From Ampelocalamus luodianensis (lineage: Eukaryota; Streptophyta; Magnoliopsida; Poales; Poaceae): 64,000 nt of DNA. The notes beneath the pieces are model-generated. The model worked only from the letters and a program-made list of their open reading frames with translations. It had not been told where the DNA came from and made no database searches. The translations under genes and the position numbers were made by a program. The stretch covers positions 84,013,020 to 84,077,019 of the forward strand of contig CM070634.1 of assembly GCA_036346255.1 (NCBI GenBank), written 5' to 3'. The stretch's first letter is position 1. Each line of letters begins with the position of its first letter. Below are positions 19,373 through 31,643 of this stretch, one piece after another.

Positions 19373-22048
19373 TGTAACACCCCAGCTCAACATTGAGCCT
19401 GGAATGCTACTAAAAATAAATTAAACTAAGCTAAACTAAGACCAATTACAAAATCTCGACAAAACCTCCTTTGTATAGTCGCCTATACCGAGGTTCCAAC
19501 AATTGATCAAGGCATTTATCAATATAATCATAATCAGGTTCGTTCAAGCGTGTAGAATAATATCATAAACATAACCAAAACTTTCTATTCTCATTATTAC
19601 AGCTTAACTCAAACTCAAACTATCCATAGCTTCTAACAGTAAACATAACATTTAACAATAATTTCATAATCCAATTTACTCATGCATAAGAGATAATCAT
19701 ATGAATGTAATCAAATTAACACTATTCTCATAACCATAATCAGAATCATAAAACCACCATGGGTATTTCTCAGCAGTCTATTTATTCTTATATGAAGCTA
19801 AATGACAATTGCTTTAATGTTGTGAGGTAGTGCGTGCTTTCCAATTCATCTACTCCTCCCATGCATGCCAGTCTTGCGGTTGTACCTAAAACACATCAAA
19901 GCAAGAGTGAGCCCAAAGACTCAAAAGTACCAACAAGGCTAAGCAAGTTAACATTCATAGCATCAATAATCCAAGATAAACAATGCACCAGAGTAAAGCC
20001 TTCATGCTCATGTGAAAGCAACCAATGCAATGCACCTTTTTAACTTTATCTCTTTTCGCATTTTACCGGTAATGCGGGGTATACAACCGTCGCTGTGTAC
20101 CCTTGCCTGTGCCCTCTGGCACAGGGACCAAAAGCCTATACACCACATGTATAGGGACCTTTGCCCATCATCTGAATGATGGGGACCTCTTTGCTCATAG
20201 CCCACATTGCACCAATGTGGGGACCTCAAGCCCGTCAATACATGACGGGGACCTCAACGAAATGCATACTTGGTCACCACGTGACCAAGCTTCAGCATGA
20301 TCTCAATATGCACATGCACAACATCTATTCATCATCAATATACCAAGTACAATAACAACGGACATAAATAAATCATAATCATACTTAGAGCATTTATCAT
20401 TCTCAATATAAACATCATGCCAACAACCTTACTTCGCTATCATATATCAAAAACATGCATGTATGACCAAGTCTCCAACACGATTGGAACATGCAATTGC
20501 TCCATGCCCACGTCTTTCATATACACGAATTTAACATGTACATAACAACATGTATGATTTAGCAACGCTCAAGGGAAACTTTAACCATAGCTTGCATTCA
20601 TCAAGATAAAAGGAAAACTCATTACGCTAACATTCGTGCAAGGCTACAACAAGCAATCACCACAATCATATCATACAACCGAAAATACGCTATAACCCGA
20701 ATACTTGCCTCAACCGTGCGAAAACGGCGGATGCGAAGTGGGTGCTGCCCTTGGGATCTCGCTGCCACCTGGACAAGAAGGTAACCCCAAACTAAGAATA
20801 ACATACTGGACCAAAAGCATACATCACATTACAATCGAAATCGCTAATCTTCTTATCACGTCTAGCTTTTCTAATTTCTAGCGATCGGTCACTGCGGACA
20901 GCAGACTTCAAAATTCATAACTTTCTGCTCAGGAGTCCAAATAGGATGATCTTGGACAATCTGAAAAGGTAATTGAAATGTCTAAATAAACTTAGTTGGG
21001 AGACCCTCTGATTCGGCCATCTACCAGACCTACCAATCTATTTAATCAGAGCAAATATTTCACGTCGGGTTTCTGGACAGCGACAAAGAAACTATCATAA
21101 CTTTCTCTACGTTCGTCCAAATTCAGTGATCTTTAGCTTTCCTGAAAGCTAAGAGGATTAGCCTCGTTTTTCGTTATGGTGAGACCCTCTGAAAACCCAT
21201 CTAACAGCATGTTTAAAACAGGTTAATCCAAACTGTCTGTTCATCTTCTTCCCAGAAACACAGTCACACCATTAAATTCATAACTATTGCTACCGAAGTC
21301 GGAATGACCTGATTCTTGTCGGCAATGAAAGGTAATTACGATATCTACAACTTTCTAGGAGACACCCAGACCCAATTCTGCCTCTAACATAATCAAAAAC
21401 AACAATCTTCTCTGCTGCAGAAAACCGACGAACTGACAACCGAAAATGAACAACTAGAAAACGACCCCAAAACAAAGAATCACGGGATACCCTTGCTGAG
21501 ACGACGAAGGCTCGCTGTGCGGATGATCACCACGAGTTCCCGGTTGCGGATCCTTCTTCCCTCTCCCTTTCTTCTCTTCCTTCTTCCCTTCTCTTCTTTT
21601 CTTCCTTCTTGGCCGGCCACCCAAAAAAAAGGGGTCACCTTCTTCTTCCCTTGGCCGGCTGCCATGGGGGAATAGGGGAGATGCTAGGGAGGGGAGGTGC
21701 TAGGGAGGGCGCAAGATGGAGGAGGCAGCCAAGGGGAGAGGCGTGGGAGAGGGAGGAGGTGGCGGCTCAAGGGGAGGGAGTGGAGGAGTGGAGAGGTGGG
21801 GAGGTGGGGCTAGGGTTTGGGGGGAGTGGCACCCCCCCTATGGCCGGCCACCCCCCTTTTCCCTCATGGGCCGGGGCCCAAGCCCAGGTTGGAGTGGAAC
21901 AGCGAAAATCCCCTCTCAAAAAGATGAATTGTGAAATTTCCTGTTGGTCCCTCTCGAAAATCCATTAAATTCTCTCCCGTAAGATTAATCTTCCCCGAAC
22001 ATTTAATCTCTCCCGACTATTTGCTTGTCACAATATCGGGGTATTACA
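19373..22048 (-). repeat. LARD-like element, 3' LTR (left copy)
   Basis: It begins TGTAACACCCC and ends GGTATTACA on the plus strand and is repeated at about 25981-28619. It includes a hairpin ladder (20106-20289), pyrimidine-rich sequence (21540-21640) and G-rich sequence (21660-21830). Confidence 0.93.
20106..20289. repeat. Ladder of six perfect short hairpins
   Basis: Stems by position: 20106-20113 with 20118-20125; 20135-20142 with 20148-20155; 20164-20171 with 20176-20183; 20201-20209 with 20213-20221; 20231-20237 with 20243-20249; 20269-20277 with 20281-20289. All are perfect complements of 7-9 bp with loops of 3-5 bases. The stem sequences differ from each other, while the spacers share GGACC(T). 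The same ladder is in the other LTR at about 26705-26887. Confidence 0.95.
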
Positions 22049-22063
22049 TTCTACCCCCCTTAA
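22049..22063 (-). other. Polypurine tract of minus-strand LARD-like element
   Basis: On the complement this reads TTAAGGGGGGTAGAA directly before the LTR start TGTAATACCCC. The related plus-strand element has GTTAAGGGGTAGAA in the same place (38366-38379). Confidence 0.9.
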
Positions 22064-25000
22064 CAGGATTCGACCCCGAATCTAAACGCGAAACTTCCCG
22101 AAAGAAAACCACGACTAGAACTTAACAACAGATACCAAAGCGATCAACTCCTACTAAACTCGCTCACGTGAGACTTCAACTCTCAAGTGACCTCTCTCTC
22201 CAACAGAAGAGACCACAACACCAAGACGTAAATCGACGTCTGTACTAACGCTCCACTCGACATTCCAGGTACACTCACCGGACAAGACTCGAGGTAAGAC
22301 CTCACTCGATGGTTAACGGTGCAATCGAAACCTCAAACTCGGATCTCCTGTATTCACTCAACACCGAACATACAAGACGTTACGTACTCGCGCGCGGACT
22401 CGAGACGATCTGGCGATCGCCAACTAGCGAAAACAACCCAATGTATCTTGGGTTAAACCTCCCAAAGATACCGAACCACACGACATGCACATAGAACACG
22501 AACTCGTGTTCCACCGCTCAATTATACTCCTCACTAAAGCAAAAATCACCTCCTTTAACGAAACACACAACAACAATACTCTTCCTAAACACACTCTTTT
22601 ACCAGCAAAGCTCAACTGAAAATGAAGAACTCTCAACGCAACCAAACGTTACCAACTCGGTACTAAAAGGAGTCAAATTCAAAATCGATGATTTAACACG
22701 AAAATCTTTTCCACCTTCAATTAGAAAATTTGCAAATAAACACCACGATCGCTAAAAGAGAAACCACTCGATTAACCAAATCCATCATTTCTTTTATTCT
22801 TTCTGAACCGATAAGAATCATATATACCAAAATCGAGTCAAACTCAACTTACGAAAGATATTGGTCAACAACACAAAACTCAAACGAGAATCGAGGAAAC
22901 AATTCACTCCTTTGAGGAAGTATCAAATTCTCAGATCTCTTTTAAGAATAAAATCTCTCTCAACTTTGGAGTTTGATTCATCACAAAACACACTAGCTCA
23001 TCTTTCTTAACTTTACATTCTCAATGTTACACTCAAGTTGAAATACATCATCCACAATTCCGTATAAAGGTTCTATCGACGCCGCCAAACTTTATCTCAA
23101 CAACTCCTCTATCTACATGATTAATTTGACAGATGACTTCCAATGCATCTCAAAATAGATTACACACGCAATCACATCTCCTCAATGTTTTAGAAATAAA
23201 CAACTTGGAATTCACAGCTCTCACAGTCATATACTTTCTCTAAAAGGACTCTATCAATGATTATCTCACTGTTCGAAACCCACCCTTAATCTACCTCCTC
23301 TACACATAATCATTGGGTGCCCCAAGTCCTAGCATAAAAATTGCAAAGCCCAAATTAACTCCAAGATTCCTACAACGAACTTCTCATATAAAAGATAGGG
23401 AAATCCTCAGATTAAATCCGTAAAATCCCATAATTCCAACATACTCTCTCATTAACATCATCATGAAAATATTTTCTTGACCAGTTTACCTTTACAAATA
23501 TTATAACCCTCAGAAGGTTACTCATTTAAAGCCAAATCACTCTTGACGTTACTCAATATTTTCCATTATCTCATTAATTAACATGGCGATTTGATTACTT
23601 TGTAACCCCACTCTCATTAAACCACATCATCAAGAATAACTTTCATAGCCTCGCAATACTACCAAATTGCGATACTCTAATAAATTGATCCAGATTTCCA
23701 TACTTGCTAATTCAAATGCTCGGTCAAAAAGAACACCAAATCTTGGACTACAGCTTGTTATAGGTCCTACTAGTTGCGACAACGAAATCTGCTAGCTCCA
23801 AAGACAAATATTCTTTTCAACTCAATTCCTCTCCAAGGATTATTCCAATAAATCGATTTATTACTCCAAGCCTCTCGACGACTTGACACCTAAGGGTTCA
23901 TCAAACCATCTACTAGACCACCACTATCTAGATGCCAAGACACCACCTACGAGACTTTACAATACAGATCGGTTAACCCTTTCTTAGAAGAAGAGGCAAA
24001 TAGAAATAAGTTTCACTCAAAAGAAAACGTTACCACTTACAGTAGTTACAAGATCAAGAGAAACAATCGATAAAACTATTCTCAAAACCAAAAGATATGA
24101 TCAAAGTTGAGGGCGCACGTCCCACAATCAGAGAATATCAAACCTCAGACGAGAATAAAACACTGCTTTTAGAATTCGGGAAAACTCTTATGGGCAAGAA
24201 CAAAAGTTTTAGACAAACTTCAATATTCTGCAAGTTATGAAACTTTACTTAAATCTCAAATACTTCCACTTTACTCGATTTTCGTTGGTTATAGCATCAC
24301 CATGGCATTTCCGACAAAGAGTAATTGAAGATCACAACAACTATTCCACTTAGGAACTAATAAAACCTCTCAACACGTCACTTTGCTCTAAACAAATTCA
24401 GCTATCACATCAACATGAGGTCGAAAGATCACAAATGCGAACTAGAAACATATTCAATTAATTAACATCGCGGCGATCCACCCCTTTATACAAAACATTC
24501 AATATTATCATCATAATCCCTTATCGACAATCACACTAGTAATGTAACAATACACTCTTAGCGAGACTCATCATAGCCTCTTATCCCATCATAAATTTCT
24601 CCAAAGGAAACACAAGCCACAAGGTTGAAACAAACCTATTTTAACTAGTTCATACTATCAAATGATACTTTCGCAAAGCACACTATCAGAGGCCACTTAC
24701 TCAATCACCAACTCAACCATTAGTGTTAGTCACACCGCTCCAATCACATTAACAATTGTCAATTGTATGAATCATGTATACAAATAGGGTCCTACTTACA
24801 TTTGTAGTCGCGTAACCATCTGTAAACACAAAGTCAACATTTAATAATCTCATCGCTTTGTATAACAGTGGTTTCACAACATGCTACCTCAACGTTCGTC
24901 TAATCTAATATACATGTTTTTAATCTAGCAACTTTGTATGATCATCAAGTAACTAGTTTACTGAAAATTTCCAATCGATATCCTCTAAAGCATCGTTCAA

Positions 25001-25964
25001 ACACATTCTTAACCTAACCATCACTAATGGGTAAGCTAATCCATAGAGATACATTACTCCATGCTATCCAATAAATCTACGATTCCACAATCCTAACAAT
25101 CGGACCAATTCATCAAAATACCACACCTCTTAACAACTCCATTGATTCCAACTAAAAATTGTCATACTCATAGTCATAACTCATCAAGAACCACTAAAGG
25201 ACAACCTCCACTTATTCAACTTTCTTTGATAAGGACCTTAGTTAAGATCGATCATGCACAAACTGCGAACTTAACTTGAAACTCATAACACAACCATTAA
25301 TATTCAACGCTCAAAATACCCAAAAGAGATACGTTGAGTCAAAGCCTTCATGAACTAAAGGACTTACAAAAGAAACTTTCATTAACCAAAAACATCAAGC
25401 GAATAAAATAGGTCAAGCTTTCCAATAAGAAAAATAAAACTCCCCTACAAAAGTCAATCTTGACAATTAGCAAAATTCACCAATCGCAAGAATAACTCAA
25501 CGGCTGGGAAAAAACAATAGTTGATTTACGGGGCAAATTAAGCCAAAGGAAACACACCAAACGTTTCAAAGAAACCCATCAATCGCAACAGGATAAGAGT
25601 TGACCAAATTCAAATTCAGGGAAGAGAACAACTTTTCTAAAGATTCTCGCTATCGACACCTGTACTAAGATATCCAGGGTAGCACTTCTCTATACCCACT
25701 CCACGAACGGTGGTGTAACCTGGTAAAGCCCAGGGTCACAACCACGACCTTAACCTCTCAACAACGACTAATCCCACTCATAATAATCATAATAATTAAT
25801 TAATAAGCGACCAAACTCAATTCATATCAAGAATAATCAAAGCGATATAACGGAACGTAAATGCAAAGATTGACCCATCCCCATCCCTCGTGCTCGGTGT
25901 GTCAAACTTTTAAGTTGATTAACATTAGCATTTTTTTATATCCAATCACCACGGACCTCTGACT
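22064..25964 (-). other. Interior of minus-strand LARD-like element, no coding capacity
   Basis: About 3.9 kb, AT-rich on the plus strand with frequent stops in all frames. No zinc knuckle, protease, RT or integrase motif was found. Several stretches are the inverse complement of 34053-38365. Function, if any, would be as packaged RNA. Confidence 0.8.
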
Positions 25965-25977
25965 GCTCTCGATACCA
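25965..25977 (-). other. Primer binding site of minus-strand LARD-like element, altered
   Basis: On the complement it reads TGGTATCGAGAGC, close to the canonical TGGTATCAGAGC but with the CAG word changed. It lies beside the right LTR as expected for a minus-strand element. Confidence 0.8.
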
Positions 25978-25980
25978 ATC

Positions 25981-28619
25981 AGAACACCCTACTCAACATT
26001 GAGCACGGAATGCTACTAAAAATAAATTAAACTAAGCTAAACTAAGACCAATTACAAAATCTCGACAAAACCTCCTTTGTATAGTCGCCTATACCGAGGT
26101 TCCAACAATTGATCAAGGCATTTATCAATATAATCATAATCGAGTTCGTTCAAGCGTGTAGAATAATATCATAAACATAACCAAAACTTTCTATTCTCAT
26201 TATTACGATTAACTGAAACTCAAACTATCCATAGCTTCTAACAGTAAACATAACATTTAACAATAATTTCATAATCCAATTTACTCATGCATAAGAGATA
26301 ATCATATGAATGTAATCAAATTAACACTATTCTCATAACCATAATCGAAATCATAAAACCACCATGGGTATTTCTCGTGATCTATTTATTCTTATATGAA
26401 GCTAAATGACAATTGCTTTAATGTTGTGAGGTAGTGCGTGCTTTCCAATTCATCTACTCCCTCCCATGCATGCCGGTCTTGCAGTTGTACCTAAAACACA
26501 TCAAAGCAAGAGTGAGCCCAAAGACTCAACAAGTACCAACAAGGCTAAGCAAGTTAACATTCATAGCATCAATAATCCAAGATAAACAATGCACCGAGTA
26601 AAGCCTTCATGCTCATGTGAAAGCAACCAATGCAATGCACCTTTTAACTTTATCTCTTTCGCATTTTACCGTAATGCGGGTATACAACCGTCATTGTGTA
26701 CCCTTGCTCTGTGCCCTCGCACGGGGACCAAAAGCCTATACACCACATGTATAGGGACCTTTGCCCATCATCGAATGATGGGGACCTCTTTGCTCATAGC
26801 CCACATTGCACCAATGTGGGGACCTCAAGCCCGTCAATACATGACGGGACCTCAACGAATGCATACTTGGTCACCACGTGACCAAGCTTCAAAGATGATC
26901 TCAATATGCACATGCACAACATCTATTCATCATCAATATACCAAGTACAATAACAACGGACATAAATAAATCATAATCATACTTGGAGCATTTATCATTC
27001 TCAATATAAACATCATGCCAACAACCTTACTTCGCTATCATATATCAAAACATGCATGTATGACCAAGTCTCCAACACGATTGGAACATGCAATTGCTCC
27101 ATGCCCACGTCTTTCATATACGAATTTAACATGTACATAACAACATGTATGATTTAGCAACGCTCAAGGAAACTTTAACCATAGCTTGCATTCATCAAGA
27201 TAAAAGGAAAACTCATTACGCTAACATTCGTGCAAGGCTACAACAAGCAATCACCACAATCATATCATACAACCGAAAATACGCTATAACCCGAATACTT
27301 GCCTCAACCGTGCGAAAACGGCGGATGCGAAGTGGGTGCTGCCCTTGGGATCTCGCTGCCACCTGGACAAGAAGGTAACCCCAAACTAAGAATAACATAC
27401 TGGACCAAAAGCATACATCACATTACAATCGAAATCGCTAATCTTCTTATCACGTCTAGCTTTTCTAATTTCTAGCGATCGGTCACTGCGGACAGCAGAC
27501 TTCAAAAATTCATAACTTTCTGCTCAGGAGTCCAAATAGGATGATCTTGGACAATCTGAAAAGGTAATTGAAATGTCTAAATAAACTTAGTTGGGGAGAC
27601 CCTCTGATTCGGCCATCTACCAGACCTACCAATCTATTTAATCAGAGCAAATATTTCACGTCGGGTTTCTGGACAGCGACAAAGAAACTATCATAACTTT
27701 CTCTACGTTCGTCCAAATTCAGTGATCTTTAGCTTTCCTGAAAGCTAAGAGGATTAGCCTCGTTTTTCGTTATGGTGAGACCCTCTGAAAACCCATCTAA
27801 CAGCATGTTTAAAACAGGTTAATCCAAACTGTCTGTTCATCTTCTTCCCAGAAACACAGTCACACCATTAAATTCATAACTATTGCTACCGAAGTCGGAA
27901 TGACCTGATTCTTGTCGGCAATGAAAGGTAATTACGATATCTACAACTTTCTAGGAGACACCCAGACCCAATTCTGCCTCTAACATAATCAAAACAACAA
28001 TCTTCTCTGCTGCAGAAAACCGACGAACTGACAACCGAAAATGAACAACTAGAAAACGACCCCAAAACAAAGAATCACGGGATACCCTTGCTGAGGCAGC
28101 GAAGGCTCGCTGTGCGGATGATCACCACGAGTTCCCGGTTGCGGATCCTTCTTCCCTCTCCTTTCTTCTCTTCCTTCTTCCCTTCTCTTCTTTTCTTCCT
28201 TCTTGGCGGCCACCCAAAAAAGGGGTCACCTTCTTCTTCCCTTGGCCGGCTGCCATGGGGAATAGGGAGATGCTAGGGAGGAGGTGCTAGGGAGGCGCAA
28301 GATGGAGGAGGCACCAAGGGGAGAGCGTGGGAGAGGGAGGAGGTGGCGGCTCAAGGGAGGGAGTGGAGGAGTGAGAGGTGGGAGGTGGGGCTAGGGTTTG
28401 GGAAGTGGCACCCCTATGGCGGCCACCCCCTTTTCCTCATGGGCCGGGCCCAAGCCCAGTTGGAGTGGAACAGTGAAAATCCCCTCTCAAAAAGATGAAT
28501 TGTGAAATTTCCTGTTGGTCCCTCTCAAAAATCCATTAAATTCTCTCCCGTAAGATTAATCTTCCCCGAACATTTAATCTCTCCCGACTATTTGCTTGTC
28601 ACAATATCGGGGTATTACA
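25981..28619 (-). repeat. LARD-like element, 5' LTR (right copy)
   Basis: Direct repeat of 19373-22048 ending in the same ATATCGGGGTATTACA. The left border is approximate because the first bases are altered (AGAACACCCT against TGTAACACCCC). Many differences from the other copy are missing bases at CTG, CAG or CCGG words. The hairpin ladder recurs at about 26705-26887; its first stem is damaged by these changes. Confidence 0.9.
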
Positions 28620-29815
28620 TAAGGATGATCAAGTCATATCATAAGCCAATGCTATTTCGGTAACAAGTACTTACATTGAAGTATCTAGACCCTTTTGCCT
28701 TGTGTAGGTTGCATTTCATGAAAATCTTAAAAGGGTTGTTCTTGCTCTTGTGCTTAATCTTGGTTATCCAAATCTTGAGCAAGTTGTTTGTGGCACATTA
28801 AGGGGGAGTGCTAAGTAATGATCATGTATATCACATCCTATGTGTGCCCAAATTAATTAAGTGCTAATAATATTTTTCAAAATTAAGCCATTAAGCCAAA
28901 AGTCAAAATTTTGAAATTATAAGTATATCCTTTGAAAAATTAGTTGCAAAATATATACAAATGCATTTCAAAGGTTTACCAAAGGTTTTGGCTTAAGAAA
29001 AAGCTATTTTAAATGAAAATGAGTTTCTACCCAAAATTCTAGATCATAGAATCTTGTTTTTGACATAAACTAGATTTTTGTGTAAAATCTATTATAAAAG
29101 GAATTTGATCTTCGTCTCAAAAGGAAAATCCTAGAGTTGGTTATTCTAAACACTTTTCGTATTCAAATGATTTTCAAAAGACCAACTCATCAAAAGTTAT
29201 TTGATTTTGAAACTCGTCCAAAATACTAGTTTGACCTAAGTGGTCACTTTCTAGCACTTAAGTGAGTTTAGCCATTTGAGCCTAAATTATTCATATGAAT
29301 AGGTCCATGATGGTATTTATGACTCATACATGAAATTGGATGCTATAGATTTCATATTTTGCTCAATTTGGCTCTTGTTGAGAACTTCCTTGAAAATCTG
29401 ATTTTAATTGCAAATCAAAACACTAATTCATAAAAACTAATTCTTTGAATATTAATTAGTCCCCTTAGTGCATAATGATCCATAAAATATTTAATTGAGT
29501 TCAAAACTAGGGATCATTTGCATAAACTTCAATTCTCTTCAAAATTCCTTAATCAATCCTTGAAGTCCCAGGAAAATCGGAACTACCGGCGGTCTAACCA
29601 CGGTACTACCGGGTTGCGGTACTACCGGTCATCTAACTGCGGTACTACCGATTATCCTGATAAAACAGCCAATCTCAAACTCTTTCAATTATAAATCTGT
29701 TGTGGTTGTTTCCCAAAGTTAATTTGATCTGTGGTATCCTTGCTAGCTACTCTCAAATACTTTTTGACTCTATATGCCATTTTGATCTCATTGTGATATA
29801 TTTATCATTCAAATG

Positions 29816-30535
29816 GTATTCTTTCAAGTGGTAGCTCCTATTGATCTTCTTTGACCTCGGCATGAGAATCATATGTGTTTGATTCAAGTAGTATCCTTGT
29901 TTTTACAAGTGGTACTCTTCAAGTGATATCATCTTGTCCTTACAAGTGGTATTCTCAATTGATATCATCGTACTCCTTCACGTTGTATCTTTTAAGTGGT
30001 ATCTCTTGTTCTCATTCACAAGTGGTATCTAACTCTTTCCATACCGATCAATTCTTTGCTTACCAAGCTCTCCCCGATACCTAATCACTTCTTATCCATG
30101 TGGTCTCTCCGATACCTCAAAATTCTTGATATTGTTTTTCAAGAGGTATCTTATCCAAGTGGTTTCTCCGATGCAGATATCTTTTCAAGTCTTATCTCTT
30201 CAAGAGATATATCTCAATTGTATCAAGTGGTATCATCTTATCTCAAGTGGTTTTTCTCTCTATCTCTTCTCTCTATGCTTTCATTGAAGATCTTAAAAAG
30301 AGAAGTTCAAGCACCTTGAGATTGCAAGACTTGTCGACGCATGTTTTCCATAAGTGGTATCAACATATGGATTTACAAGTATTATCTACAAGTGAAATTT
30401 ACAAGTGGCATCGTCGACTCGTAGTATCCACAAGTAAAGTTTAAAGAATATCTTTCAACAAGTGGTATCTACAAGAAATCTCTACAAGTGGTATCTACTA
30501 GAATTGTTCAAGGATTACCTTACAAGTGGATACAC
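29816..30535 (+). repeat. Dispersed array of ACAAGTGGTATC words
   Basis: Around twenty exact or near copies of (A)CAAGTGGTATC occur, for example near 29907, 29941, 29993, 30020, 30213, 30350, 30449 and 30480, with irregular 10-50 base spacing. The word equals the LTR/PBS junction CACAAGTGGTATC at 17671-17683. Confidence 0.85.
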
Positions 30536-31271
30536 ATAAAGAAAATGGGGAAAATACTTTTGTGTGTCAAAAGCTATGAAGGAGATATTTGGACAAAGAA
30601 TGCTTTTGTGTATCAAAAGCAAAGAAACTAAGTGGACGAATAAATCCTTTGTGTGTCAAAGGAGTGGAACCTTTGTGTAAGGGGGAGTTTTCCTAAAATC
30701 TTTTGAAAAAGCTTTATTGAAAACCGTTTTGAATTTCAAAATGGGTAATCTATTATATGGGAAAACTAGTTTGTAGAAACTCCTTTTTGGCCTCGTTTTG
30801 ATTCTTCGGTGTTTATACCAAAAGAGGAGAAAGTTTATTTGATCAATTATTTGGATTCTCTCTTGTGAGTTCACCCTATCTTATGTTTAGTCCAAAAGTG
30901 AGAGAATGCTTTTGGAGAACTTAAAAGGAAAAGTTTAGGAGAATATTCTCACCTTATATCTTGCATAGATCATAAAAGGGAGAATATTTCAATGATCAAA
31001 ATCATATGAATTCTATTGCCTAGCTCTATGGTTTTACAGAGACTTCCTTTTGGCTTAAGATTTGTTTTGGATTTTGGTGTTTAATGCCAAAAGGGGAGAA
31101 TTTGTATGAGCTACATTTGGATGTTCTTATTTGATATCTCTTGTGATGCCTTAAGTAGGAGAATTCTTTCTCTAAGTTTTGTGCATACATATAGTCAAAT
31201 ATGCTTTCTTTCTTATCATATGTTGACTTATATCCAAATGTTGCTATTAATGATGGATTTGTCATCAATCA

Positions 31272-31287
31272 CCAAAAAGGGGGAGAT
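31272..31287 (+). other. Polypurine tract of copia element
   Basis: CCAAAAAGGGGGAGAT lies immediately before the 3' LTR start TGAAAGATC at 31288. Confidence 0.85.
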
Positions 31288-31643
31288 TGAAAGATCTAGA
31301 CCCGCCATTATGTGGTAATGGAGTTTTGGTGATTAATGATAAATCTAATTGGGAGACTAACACCTTTATTGATATACATATTGTGTAGTCTTATTTGGAT
31401 ATAAAGGTGAAAATCATGAAGGCATGCAAAGTGATTAAGTGATTAATGACAAATGCACTTGTGAGACTAACACTCCTATTGTTATATCAAGTTTAGTCTC
31501 AGCTTGGATATAAAAGCAAAAAATCCAAACAGGTATGTATTCATTAATGATAAATCTATTTGTGAGACTAACAATTCTATTGATTATCTATTGCTTAGTC
31601 TCGTTTGGATATAAAGATGAAAATACAAGAGGTATGCATTCTA
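31288..31643 (+). repeat. Copia 3' LTR, first part
   Basis: Matches 14522-14876 of the 5' LTR, and is cut by the LARD-like element at 31643/31644. The TTCTA target site is duplicated at 31639-31643 and 40765-40769. Confidence 0.95.

Larger units (their letters stand above)
19373..28619 (-). mobile_element. Non-coding LTR retrotransposon (LARD-like), minus strand, nested in copia
   Basis: Two direct repeats (19373-22048 and about 25981-28619) bound the element, and the 5-bp duplication TAAGG flanks it (19368-19372 and 28620-28624). Orientation is minus. A purine tract on the complement (AAGGGGGGTAGAA) abuts the left LTR, and a tRNA-Met-like PBS on the complement lies beside the right LTR. The 3.9 kb interior contains no gag or pol motif in any frame, so it fits the large retrotransposon derivative class. 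The interior matches the element at 31644-40764 in the inverse orientation, for example around 22260-22400 against 38040-38150, so both belong to one broader family. Confidence 0.9.
28625..31287 (+). other. Copia interior after gag, non-coding, with AAGTGGTATC array and PPT-like tracts
   Basis: Where protease, integrase, RT and RNase H should lie there is 2.7 kb of AT-rich sequence with no recognisable motif. It contains a GGTACTACCG palindrome cluster (about 29580-29655), an array of AAGTGGTATC-like words (about 29816-30535), and several purine tracts of the form AAGGGGGAG (28800, 30679, 31089 and 31272). The last abuts the 3' LTR and is probably the functional PPT. Confidence 0.85.

Noticed and set aside
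26589..26969. 126-codon ORF over the right-hand hairpin ladder
   Set aside because: The left LTR copy breaks this frame, and the apparent frame depends on single-base losses that look artefactual.
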